A DNA stretch of 11,474 nucleotides from Gammaproteobacteria bacterium (GCA_013214885.1 JABSRS010000071.1:1-11474), one strand, 5' to 3'; positions 1 to 6,389 are shown, numbered from the stretch's first letter. Numbers and translations are program-made. Notes: generated by a model not told the origin, from the letters alone.

Positions 1-36
1 CATCTCTCGTTTTTCCTGTAGATTATTTGCTTTTTT

Positions 37-64
37 ATGCGCTCTTTTGAGCGCATTTTTTTTT
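37..64 (+). terminator. Rho-independent terminator of an upstream plus-strand gene
   Basis: An 8-bp perfect stem (ATGCGCTC at 37-44 with GAGCGCAT at 49-56) closes a TTTT loop and is followed by an unbroken T run to 64. The T run lies only on the right of the stem, apart from a T6 on the left, so it acts best for plus-strand transcripts. It probably ends a gene lying mostly left of the window; a frame open from base 1 stops with TAG at 19-21 and may be its last codons, though seven codons are too few to identify it. The terminator insulates rarD, which begins 48 bp downstream, from upstream transcription. Confidence 0.85.
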
Positions 65-111
65 GCTATCAGTTAACATGCTGTCTCTGTTATTTAAATG
101 ATTACCAATAA

Positions 112-996
112 ATGTCGTTAGATAAAACTTATAAGCAAGGCGTGCTGTTTGCTGTTTGTGCTTATGTCTTGTGGGGTATTGCCCCTGCATATTTCAAATT
201 GATCCAGCATGTTGCTCCCACCGAAATTCTAGTCCACCGAATTGTTTGGTCATTTGCATTTGTTTGTTTGATCATCTTTGTCAGTAGTAGTTGGCATAAA
301 GTTCAGCACGTGTTTAAGCAAGTGCTAAAACTCCCCTTGTTGTTAATTACCTCATTATTAATTGCAGGTAACTGGCTATTATTTATTTGGGCGATTAATA
401 ATGATCATATGCTCGATGCTTCGCTAGGCTATTACATTAACCCACTATTTAATGTCTTACTCGGGACCTTATTTTTAGGGGAACGGTTGCGCAAAATGCA
501 ATGGCTTGCCGTTGGCATTGCTTTTAGTGGCGTTTTAGTTGAAATAATCTCATTTGGCTCTATTCCGTGGGTATCACTCGCTTTAGCTATATCATTTGGT
601 TTTTATGGCTTGTTACGTAAAAAAATTAATGTCGATGCCATTAGTGGCTTATTTATTGAAACCTTATTTTTAATACCACTGGCACTAGGCTATTTAGTGC
701 TGGTCGATGTCGCTTCATTTGAGCTGTTTGAGAATCGCTTCGATCAAACTGCGTTATTAATGGCCGCGGGTATTGTGACCACATTACCATTATTAGCTTT
801 TTCTGCCGCGGCCATCAGGATCCCGTTATCGACTCTTGGTTTTATTCAATACATCGGACCAAGCTTAATGCTACTAATGGCCGTTTTTGTCTATGACGAA
901 GTGTTTGCACCTGAAAAAGCAATTACTTTTGGCTTAATCTGGTGTGCGCTGGTGGTATACAGTATTGACGGTTATAAAAACCGTAACAAGCGTTAG
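112..996 (+). CDS. rarD: RarD, EamA/DMT-family inner-membrane transporter
   Basis: The product is a 294-residue inner-membrane protein of the drug/metabolite transporter superfamily, RarD subfamily (E. coli RarD is nearly the same length). The N-terminus has the typical pattern KQGVLFAVCAYVLWGIAPAY followed by a conserved EILVHRIVWS segment. About ten hydrophobic helices can be seen, at roughly residues 10-30, 40-58, 73-92, 105-122, 129-147, 150-168, 178-198, 211-232, 238-260 and 267-284, forming two EamA repeats. E. coli RarD was named for a chloramphenicol-sensitivity phenotype; its substrate is not established, and none can be assigned here. The ATG at 112 is the only good start before the first helix, but no clear Shine-Dalgarno sequence precedes it, suggesting modest translation. 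The stop codon overlaps the stop of the convergent gene by 4 bp. Confidence 0.93.
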   Translation: MSLDKTYKQGVLFAVCAYVLWGIAPAYFKLIQHVAPTEILVHRIVWSFAFVCLIIFVSSSWHKVQHVFKQVLKLPLLLITSLLIAGNWLLFIWAINNDHMLDASLGYYINPLFNVLLGTLFLGERLRKMQWLAVGIAFSGVLVEIISFGSIPWVSLALAISFGFYGLLRKKINVDAISGLFIETLFLIPLALGYLVLVDVASFELFENRFDQTALLMAAGIVTTLPLLAFSAAAIRIPLSTLGFIQYIGPSLMLLMAVFVYDEVFAPEKAITFGLIWCALVVYSIDGYKNRNKR

Positions 997-1685
997 CGAG
1001 CTAGCCATTTCAACAGCTTTTCTGGGTAGTCGGTAAATACGCCATCTACCTTCATGTGCTGCAATTTTATAAAATCTCTCGTGTCATTAACGGTATAGAC
1101 GAATACTTTTAGCCCACGATTGTGTGCGTCGTCAATAATTTTTTGATTAAGAGATTCTTGACACAAATTTATTGAGTACGCAGCAAGGGACTGGGCAAAT
1201 CCCGCATCATCAATGCCGACTCCCGCACTTAATGCGCCTATTCTAATGTTGGGATTGGCATGCTTTAGCCATTGCAGATCCTGATGTAAGAAACTAGACA
1301 CTAAAAAATCATCATATGACCATCCTTTAGCAATATGCTGCTCAATTATACTCAGAACTAAAGCGGTACTGGTTGAATCTTTTAATTCAACGTTGATGAT
1401 GGCGCGTTGTTTGACTGTAGCGATAACCTCTTCTAATAATGGAATTGATTGGCCATTGCCAGCATCGAGTGCCCTTAACTCGAGCAGTGAATAGTCTGTA
1501 ACATAACCTGTGCCATTGGTGGTACGTTCCAGGGTGTCATCGTGAATGACTAGCAGTCGCCCTTGGTACGCTCGAACATCGATTTCGACCCATGGTGCCC
1601 CACAATCAATAGCATACTCGATTGATTGAATGGTGTTTTCAGGATAAACCCCTCGCGCTCCTCGGTGGCCAATACAAATCATCAT
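993..1685 (-). CDS. Glycerophosphodiester phosphodiesterase, UgpQ-like
   Basis: This 230-residue protein is a cytoplasmic GDPD-family enzyme, expected to hydrolyse glycerophosphodiesters (deacylated phospholipid headgroups) to sn-glycerol 3-phosphate and an alcohol. The whole protein is one TIM-barrel domain. Visible family residues are H7-R8-G9, P15-E16-N17-T18, E34-x-D36 and H48-D49 (metal binding and acid/base catalysis), E100-L-K102 and the C-terminal GVFTDYPE motif. There is no signal peptide, unlike periplasmic GlpQ, so the UgpQ type fits better. The first ATG (1685-1683) overlaps the TGA of the upstream glutathione S-transferase gene as ATGA, with an AAGGA Shine-Dalgarno just before it, so the two are very likely translationally coupled. 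A second in-frame ATG follows immediately. The 3' end overlaps rarD's stop codon. Confidence 0.92.
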   Translation of the reverse strand: MMICIGHRGARGVYPENTIQSIEYAIDCGAPWVEIDVRAYQGRLLVIHDDTLERTTNGTGYVTDYSLLELRALDAGNGQSIPLLEEVIATVKQRAIINVELKDSTSTALVLSIIEQHIAKGWSYDDFLVSSFLHQDLQWLKHANPNIRIGALSAGVGIDDAGFAQSLAAYSINLCQESLNQKIIDDAHNRGLKVFVYTVNDTRDFIKLQHMKVDGVFTDYPEKLLKWLAR

Positions 1686-2347
1686 TTATTCCTTGGGGGA
1701 AAATGGCTGACAGGATCATACTCTTGCCATTGCGGATACTTATGCATTGCTGTTATAAACTCAACGGTTGTCAACAGGTGCTCAAGCCAGGCTATTAATT
1801 TAGGGTAGGGAGCTTGGACGAACCACTGCTTGTCGACATGGGCAAATTGTCGGATAAAAGGAAATATTGCAATATCAGCAAAACTAGCTTGATGGCCAAA
1901 CAGAAATGTCGAGTAGTTAGTTGATGTTAATTGATGATTATTGAGCAGCAGTTGTTCGAGTTCGCTTAAAAACACCTCACCTTGGGCGCGGTAATCATCC
2001 TGAGTGCTATCTGGATAACGTTCAAAATATTTGTAACGATCAAGTTGTGGTTTAAATTGCTGGTCATTGCGAGAGATCAGCGCTGATTCGCTGACTGAAA
2101 TTGGCATCAATTGATTATTGGTCTTAAGTGCCCACTCCATGATCTCCGTACTTTGCTCAATCACAGTGCCATTTGATAGCACCAGCACTGGCACGGTCGC
2201 TTTTGGTGAAACTAACAGCAATGCTGGTGGTTTGTTTTTTAATACCACCTCACGGATCTCCACGTCTAATCCGCTGAGCGTAATGGCAACTCTAGCTCTC
2301 ATTGCATAAGGACAACGTCTAAAGCTATATAAAATAGGTAATGGCAT
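1682..2347 (-). CDS. Glutathione S-transferase family protein
   Basis: The 221-residue product has the two-domain cytosolic GST layout. The N-terminal thioredoxin-like domain (about residues 1-80) carries FRRCPYAMRAR, with Cys12 where omega- and beta-like GSTs have a catalytic cysteine. The cis-proline glutathione-binding loop reads ATVPVL, and the glutathione gamma-glutamyl site reads IEQSTEIMEW. An all-helical C-terminal domain follows (about 95-221), with the conserved N-capping segment SFADIAIFPF. A Cys-type GST usually favours thioltransferase or reductase chemistry; the substrate cannot be told. I chose the ATG at 2347 because it gives a normal N-terminus; a GTG at 2356 would add three residues. 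Neither has a convincing Shine-Dalgarno. The TGA overlaps the GDPD start by 4 bp, and the broken small gene lies 66 bp upstream on the same strand. Confidence 0.9.
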   Translation of the reverse strand: MPLPILYSFRRCPYAMRARVAITLSGLDVEIREVVLKNKPPALLLVSPKATVPVLVLSNGTVIEQSTEIMEWALKTNNQLMPISVSESALISRNDQQFKPQLDRYKYFERYPDSTQDDYRAQGEVFLSELEQLLLNNHQLTSTNYSTFLFGHQASFADIAIFPFIRQFAHVDKQWFVQAPYPKLIAWLEHLLTTVEFITAMHKYPQWQEYDPVSHFPPRNK

Positions 2348-2413
2348 AGATGACACTTTTAAATATTATTGAGCATAAGATAATACACTGCCCAACAATT
2401 AAGTGAATCAATA

Positions 2414-2697
2414 CTACTGGTAGGAACATAATTCGGCTGTTTTACCAAATACTTCAATGTTGACTTCGTAAGAGTTTAGGATCGCTGACCATGTACCATC
2501 ATCTGCATATTTAATTTGATCTAAATGCTCTAAGCCAACAGTATTAACACATTTTAACGATTGGATCATTTCAGATTTTTTGAAAAAACCGCATCATGGG
2601 AAAAGCAGATATACGAATAATCAGCCAATTCAAAGCTAGAGACTGGCATGGCGAAGGGGATAGCAATTAAGAAAAAAACAGTATTTAAGTGTTTCAT
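2414..2697 (-). pseudogene. Small exported Cys-containing protein, split by a one-base frameshift
   Basis: A strong Shine-Dalgarno (AAGGAG) lies just upstream of an ATG at 2697. The first 43 codons (to TGA at 2566-2568) begin with MKHLNTVFFLIAIPFAM, a clear signal peptide with a possible cleavage after residue 21 (VSS). The -1 frame then stays open to TAG at 2414-2416 and looks like real protein, with segments such as SLKCVNTVGLEHLDQIKY and EVFGKTAELCSYQ. Frame one closes at 2566 and frame two opens at 2593, so one base is missing within about 2569-2593, which includes a T6 and an A6 run. Restoring it gives a 94-residue secreted protein. If the missing base is a T at 2593, the protein regains a fourth cysteine (31, 36, 50, 91), enough for two disulfides. 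I do not recognise the family. It could be a recent pseudogene, a sequencing error or a frameshifted gene. Confidence 0.7.
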
Positions 2698-2779
2698 ATT
2701 CACTCCTTGAATTTTTAAATAATTAGTTCAAATCCTTGAATTAATTAATAGATTATTAATATAGCAACCATAACACCAT

Positions 2780-2848
2780 TTATTATTCTCACTTTTAGGA
2801 ATGCATCTAATGATTAAGTATTAAGTTGAGAATAATAATCATTAGATG
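2780..2848. repeat. Two interleaved perfect inverted repeats (arm order A-B-A'-B')
   Basis: Repeat A is TTATTATTCTCA at 2780-2791 with its exact reverse complement at 2827-2838 (12 bp). Repeat B is CATCTAATGATTA at 2804-2816 with its exact reverse complement at 2836-2848 (13 bp). The order is A-B-A'-B', and A' and B' share three bases, so both full stems cannot form together. The right arms A' and B' together make the Fur-like site; arms A and B place inverted copies of its two halves upstream. This may be a multi-site operator for a dimeric regulator or alternative hairpins in DNA or RNA. Confidence 0.6.
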
Positions 2849-2855
2849 TTAGTAT
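2826..2855 (+). promoter_or_regulatory. Candidate sigma-70 promoter of the EAL gene
   Basis: TTGAGA at 2826-2831 (5 of 6 to the -35 consensus) and TAGTAT at 2850-2855 (4 of 6 to -10) are separated by 18 bp. The predicted start of transcription, around 2862, leaves a short leader before the TTG codon at 2885. Other AT-rich hexamers nearby, such as TATTAA at 2853-2858, could serve as -10, so this assignment is tentative. Confidence 0.35.
2828..2846. promoter_or_regulatory. Fur-box-like operator
   Basis: The 19 bases GAGAATAATAATCATTAGA match the classical Fur box GATAATGATAATCATTATC at 15 of 19 positions. In the 7-1-7 view (TGATAAT-N-ATTATCA), bases 2827-2841 match 12 of 14. Fur with Fe2+ normally represses by covering the promoter; here the site overlaps the candidate -35 and spacer of the EAL gene and lies 38 bp before its start codon. 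The surrounding AT-rich sequence raises the chance of accidental similarity, so the site is a prediction. Confidence 0.5.
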
Positions 2856-2884
2856 TAATAAAATATTAAATTTAGGTTAGCTTT

Positions 2885-3658
2885 TTGAAAACAACCGAGC
2901 AGACACTTTCAACGCAACAGTTATTATCCATTATCGAAAATAAACGCTATGGTGTCGAATACCAGCCAATAGTCGAGGTCAGTAATTTAAACATTTATGC
3001 TTATGAAGCCCTGTCACGATTTTATGGTAATCACAATCAGCTAATTGCCCCCGATTTAGTATTCAGTGCGTTACATCATAATCCGTTGTCTTTGTTTCAA
3101 GTCGAGTTGGCACAAAAAAAACTCCAGCTTCAACATGCACCTAGTCATGGCAAACTGTTTGTCAATTTAGATCAAGACTCATTCTTTGCCTGTGTCGATC
3201 CCGACAGTTCGGGTCAACCCGTGGATATAAATCCTTTTATCGAGCTATTCTTGAAATTTACCAACAACGATCTAGTGGTTGAACTGATTGAAAACTCAGA
3301 AATTAACGATGCCAAAATGAGCGTTGAAATGATTAACCTGATGGCTAGCAGCAATATATCGACCGCATTGGATGATATTTTTAACGAACAATCGATGATT
3401 TCAACCACGGTACTCGAGCGTGTTGATTTTATGAAGTTAGATCGTTTTGTAGTGACAAATCGCCAGCAGAGTGGCTTTTTACTGCTGGTTAAGGCAATGA
3501 TTGCTTACAGTAAGTCCGCGGGTAAAAAGACCATTCTTGAGGGGGTAGAAACCGCTGAAGATTTCGAGTTTGCCAAATCATTAGGAGTTGATTATGTGCA
3601 GGGCTTTCTGTTTAAGGAACAATTCGTGCGCTTTACCCCGCCTGAGATTACTGGCTAA
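2885..3658 (+). CDS. Stand-alone EAL-domain protein, putative c-di-GMP phosphodiesterase with altered loop 6
   Basis: The 257-residue product is almost only an EAL domain (about residues 15-250), with no GGDEF, receiver, PAS or membrane segment. Such domains hydrolyse cyclic di-GMP to pGpG or act as c-di-GMP-binding or protein-binding regulators. The metal and catalytic residues I can place are all present: E41 (YEALSRF), N94 (FVNLD), E133 and E136 (VELIEN), D163-D164, K184 (MKLD), E219 (EGVET) and Q239 (VQGF). Loop 6, normally DDFGTGYSS, reads DDIFNEQSM: the aspartates remain but the glycines are lost, so activity or dimerisation may be altered. The start is TTG at 2885: a TAG at 2873-2875 lies just upstream in frame, the next ATG is deep inside the domain, and only a weak TAGG precedes it. 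Low expression is likely. The stop is 4 bp from the convergent GNAT gene's stop. Confidence 0.88.
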   Translation: MKTTEQTLSTQQLLSIIENKRYGVEYQPIVEVSNLNIYAYEALSRFYGNHNQLIAPDLVFSALHHNPLSLFQVELAQKKLQLQHAPSHGKLFVNLDQDSFFACVDPDSSGQPVDINPFIELFLKFTNNDLVVELIENSEINDAKMSVEMINLMASSNISTALDDIFNEQSMISTTVLERVDFMKLDRFVVTNRQQSGFLLLVKAMIAYSKSAGKKTILEGVETAEDFEFAKSLGVDYVQGFLFKEQFVRFTPPEITG

Positions 3659-3662
3659 AAAT

Positions 3663-4076
3663 CTATAATTGTTTAACCATAAAGTGCTTGGCGCCCGTTT
3701 TTGGGTATCCTTGCTGAGTCCATTGAACTTGATAGCCATGTTTTTGATAAAAGCCTCTGGCTTGAAAGTTCAGGGTATCGAGCAAGCACTTGTTACAGCC
3801 CCGAGCTATTGCCGCGGTTTCAATTTGCGCTAATATCTGACTGCCAATGTTTTGGCCACGTAATTGCTCAGATACCCATAAGGTATCGATTAACAGCCAG
3901 TCGCCAAACGTTCGAGCACTAGCACCAGCAATGACATTGCCTTGTTGATCCTTTAATTGTGCCGCCAGAGGTAGTCGTTCACTAACTTCCCAATGTTGCC
4001 AATTAAATTCAACAATTTTCTGAAGTAAAAAATCTGCTAACTGTGGTTCTGGCTGGTCAAGAATTTCAATCTTCAT
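3663..4076 (-). CDS. GNAT-family N-acetyltransferase
   Basis: The 137-residue product has a single GNAT fold and should transfer an acetyl group from acetyl-CoA to an unknown amine. The acetyl-CoA pyrophosphate loop (motif A) is visible as R73-G-Q-N-I-G78 after the beta-strand LLIDTLWVS. Motif B follows as LDTLNFQARGFYQKHGY (about residues 99-115), where the family usually has a catalytic or CoA-contacting tyrosine. Length and layout fit small cytoplasmic GNATs of broad or unknown specificity. The ATG at 4076 is preceded by a weak AAGAG-like Shine-Dalgarno. It lies 98 bp downstream of uvrD on the same strand with no terminator seen between, so it may be read from the uvrD transcript. Confidence 0.88.
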   Translation of the reverse strand: MKIEILDQPEPQLADFLLQKIVEFNWQHWEVSERLPLAAQLKDQQGNVIAGASARTFGDWLLIDTLWVSEQLRGQNIGSQILAQIETAAIARGCNKCLLDTLNFQARGFYQKHGYQVQWTQQGYPKTGAKHFMVKQL

Positions 4077-4078
4077 CG

Positions 4079-4156
4079 TTAATTGCTCTTTTGAGGCGGC
4101 ACCGCATCAGTGCCAACCACATGCGCAACGGGGACGTCATCGGCTAGCGTCATCAT
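4079..4156 (-). CDS. Possible 25-residue small ORF between uvrD and the GNAT gene
   Basis: An ATG ATG pair at 4156-4151 opens a frame of 25 codons ending with TAA at 4079-4081, two bases before the GNAT start codon. The peptide starts MMTLADDVPVAHVV and ends PPQKSN. It has no membrane segment and no family I recognise. It fills the uvrD-GNAT gap closely (18 bp after the uvrD stop) and is more GC-rich than the intergenic DNA elsewhere, which fits coding or a leader role in coupling GNAT translation. No Shine-Dalgarno is visible and the length is well within chance, so I hold this as weak. It contains a short GGCAC/GTGCC hairpin at 4098-4114 without a T run. Confidence 0.15.
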   Translation of the reverse strand: MMTLADDVPVAHVVGTDAVPPQKSN

Positions 4157-4174
4157 CACTGGTTATTTATCTGG

Positions 4175-6340
4175 TTATAGCGGTTCGAGTCTTGCGTATG
4201 CGACGACCAACCATTTGGTGCCCACTTCGTCAAAGCTTACTTCAACTCGCGATTGAGCACCACTACCTTCGTAGTTGATAATAATCCCTGGGCCAAACTT
4301 GGTGTGACTAACCCGTTGACCCAGGCTAAGACCGGTTTGATTAAATTGATCCGAGCTTTGGCTAAATCGGTTATTTACCGTTGGTCGTGAAATTTTGGTG
4401 GTTAAGCGAATTTCTTCGACTAACTCGACTGGTATTTCGCGCACGAAACGTGATGGCTTATGGAATTTTTCTTGGCCATATAAACGACGTGATTCAGCGT
4501 AGCATATGATCAGCTTTTTCATCGCTCGGGTGATCCCAACATAAGCTAGGCGACGCTCTTCTTCCATTTTGTCCGGCTCTTCAATGGTGCGCTGGCTTGG
4601 GAACATTCCTTCTTCGACCCCAACAATAAACACTAGTGGAAACTCTAGCCCTTTGGCACTGTGCATCGTCATTAATTGCACCGCATCTTCGTACTCGTCA
4701 GCTTGTGACTCGCCAGCTTCTAATGCCGCATGGGATAAAAAGGCCGTCAGTGGCGTCATCTCCTCAGCTTCTTCAGGCACGACAAAATCATTCATTGCGG
4801 TAAGCAACTGATCTAAGTTATCGAGTCTGTCTTGACCGCGTTCGCCTTTTTCGTTGCGATACATATCACGCAGGCCACTGTGGTTCATGACAAAATCACT
4901 CATTGAGCGTAATGACATTTGATGGCTGTCATCTTCAAGTTGATTGATTAAGTCAATAAATCCTTTGATAACCGACGCCGCTCGACCCGTTAGGATCTTT
5001 TCTTTTAATAGCAGGTGACTCACTTGCCACATGGTCATGCCTTGTTGACGGGCATTACTGCGGAGCTTGTCGAGAGTGGTTGCACCAATCCCGCGAGTTG
5101 GCGTGTTAACGATCCGTTCAAATGCCGCATCATCATCGCGGTTGCTCATTAGGCGCAGGTAGCCCAAGGTGTCTTTGATTTCTAAACGATCATAAAAGCG
5201 CAGTCCGCCATAAATACGGTAGGGCAATTGCTGCGCCAGTAATGCTTCTTCAAGAATTCGCGATTGAGCATTACTGCGATATAAAATCGCGACTTCTTCG
5301 AGATTGCCACCTTGGTCTTGCCACTCTTTTATTTTATTGGTGACAAAACGAGCTTCATCCATTTCATTAAAGGCGGCATAAAGGGAGATCGGGTCGCCTG
5401 TGGCGCCATCGGTCCATAACTTCTTACCAAGACGTTGGGTGTTATTACTGATCACCGCATTGGCTGCTGCTAGAATATTGGCGGTTGAACGGTAGTTTTG
5501 CTCCAATTTTATCGTCGTTGCCTTAGGGTAATCGGTTAGAAAACGCTCTAAGTTTTCAACTTTAGCCCCACGCCAACCATAAATCGATTGGTCATCATCG
5601 CCAACAATCATTAAATTACACTGTTGCCCTGCCAAAATACGGATCCACGCGTACTGAATGTTGTTGGTATCTTGAAACTCGTCGACTAAAATATTGCCAA
5701 AGCGTCGCTGATAATGGGCTAAAACTTGAGGGTTATTAAGCCATAACTCATGAGCGCGTAATAGTAATTCGGCAAAGTCGACCAGGCCAGAACGATCACA
5801 AGCATCTTGATACGCTTGATAAACATCGCGCTGGGTCGCTTCGAATGGATCGCCATAAGTTTCGATATGCGAGGGTCTTAACCCTTCGTCTTTATGGCTA
5901 TTAATATACGATTGCAGCTGACGCGGTGGATATGATTTATCATCAAGATTTAATGCTTTAAGCAGTCGCTTAAGCATTTTAAGTTGATCGTCAGAGTCGA
6001 TGACTTGGAAATTGTCAGGTAAATTAACTTCGTTGTGATGCATTCTTAACAAGCGATGTGCAATGCCATGGAAAGTGCCAATCCAGATCTTACCCATTTG
6101 ATCACCTAATAGGCTCTCGACCCGGTAACGCATCTCTTTGGCGGCCTTGTTGGTAAAGGTCACCGCCAAAATTGAATGGGGAGATTGTTTTTCAACCGTC
6201 AGTAACCAAGCTATTCGGTGGACCAATACTCGGGTTTTACCACTGCCAGCCCCCGCCAAAACTAATTGATTGCCAGGTGCTGCTGCTACGGCTTGGCGCT
6301 GGTGTTCATTTAAAGAATCGAGTAAAAGAGATACGTCCAT
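4175..6340 (-). CDS. uvrD: DNA helicase II (UvrD), ATP-dependent 3'-5' helicase
   Basis: At 721 residues this is essentially the length of E. coli UvrD. It is an SF1A helicase that unwinds DNA in nucleotide excision repair (removing UvrC and the cut oligomer) and methyl-directed mismatch repair, and it dismantles RecA filaments. Motifs appear in order: Q-motif LNEHQRQAV, Walker A AGAGSGKT with K35, motif Ia AVTFTNKAAKEM, Walker B DEFQDT, motif III GDDDQSIYGWRGA, motif IV LEQNYRS, motif V MTMHSAKGLEFPLVFI and motif VI RRLAYVGITRAM. The C-terminal tail (about 670-721) forms the Tudor-like domain (SHTKFGPGIIINYEG) that binds RNA polymerase and UvrB in E. coli. The ATG at 6340 gives the expected N-terminus; its Shine-Dalgarno is weak. 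It is the last conserved gene of the cluster, with its own promoter. Confidence 0.98.
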   Translation of the reverse strand: MDVSLLLDSLNEHQRQAVAAAPGNQLVLAGAGSGKTRVLVHRIAWLLTVEKQSPHSILAVTFTNKAAKEMRYRVESLLGDQMGKIWIGTFHGIAHRLLRMHHNEVNLPDNFQVIDSDDQLKMLKRLLKALNLDDKSYPPRQLQSYINSHKDEGLRPSHIETYGDPFEATQRDVYQAYQDACDRSGLVDFAELLLRAHELWLNNPQVLAHYQRRFGNILVDEFQDTNNIQYAWIRILAGQQCNLMIVGDDDQSIYGWRGAKVENLERFLTDYPKATTIKLEQNYRSTANILAAANAVISNNTQRLGKKLWTDGATGDPISLYAAFNEMDEARFVTNKIKEWQDQGGNLEEVAILYRSNAQSRILEEALLAQQLPYRIYGGLRFYDRLEIKDTLGYLRLMSNRDDDAAFERIVNTPTRGIGATTLDKLRSNARQQGMTMWQVSHLLLKEKILTGRAASVIKGFIDLINQLEDDSHQMSLRSMSDFVMNHSGLRDMYRNEKGERGQDRLDNLDQLLTAMNDFVVPEEAEEMTPLTAFLSHAALEAGESQADEYEDAVQLMTMHSAKGLEFPLVFIVGVEEGMFPSQRTIEEPDKMEEERRLAYVGITRAMKKLIICYAESRRLYGQEKFHKPSRFVREIPVELVEEIRLTTKISRPTVNNRFSQSSDQFNQTGLSLGQRVSHTKFGPGIIINYEGSGAQSRVEVSFDEVGTKWLVVAYARLEPL

Positions 6341-6372
6341 AGCTAAAAAGTTCTTAAGATAAATTTGCGATG

Positions 6373-6381
6373 ATTATAGCA
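6373..6381 (-). promoter_or_regulatory. Extended -10 promoter of uvrD
   Basis: On the minus strand TGCTATAAT is a perfect extended -10 (TGn plus TATAAT) in the 49-bp gap between yigB and uvrD. Transcription would begin near 6366, giving a leader of about 26 nt. No good -35 lies 16-18 bp upstream, as is tolerated by extended -10 promoters. I saw no LexA box (CTG-N10-CAG with an AT-rich core) near it, unlike E. coli uvrD, which is SOS-induced. Confidence 0.6.
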
Positions 6382-6389
6382 AAATCAAT

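Larger units (their letters stand above)
2698..2884. promoter_or_regulatory. AT-rich divergent control region between the small exported-protein gene and the EAL gene
   Basis: This 187-bp stretch separates the divergent starts at 2697 (minus) and 2885 (plus), so it must hold the promoters of both. It is far richer in A and T than the flanking genes. It contains a Fur-box-like site, two interleaved inverted repeats and a candidate -35/-10 pair for the EAL gene, each listed separately. TCCTTGAATT also occurs twice, at 2704-2713 and 2733-2742; the first copy, read on the minus strand, includes the Shine-Dalgarno of the small gene. I could not pick a single convincing minus-strand promoter because many AT-rich hexamers are possible. 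Confidence 0.6.

Noticed and set aside
2414..2593. The downstream half of the broken small gene as an independent gene
   Set aside because: It has internal ATG codons but no good ribosome binding site, while the upstream half has a strong one plus a signal peptide; a single split gene explains both.
4098..4114. GGCAC/GTGCC hairpin downstream of uvrD as a terminator
   Set aside because: The stem is only about 5 bp and no T run follows it on either strand.
4159..4178. Tandem CTGGTTAT copies at the uvrD 3' end
   Set aside because: Two 8-bp copies 12 bp apart are too short to mean more than chance or a small local duplication.
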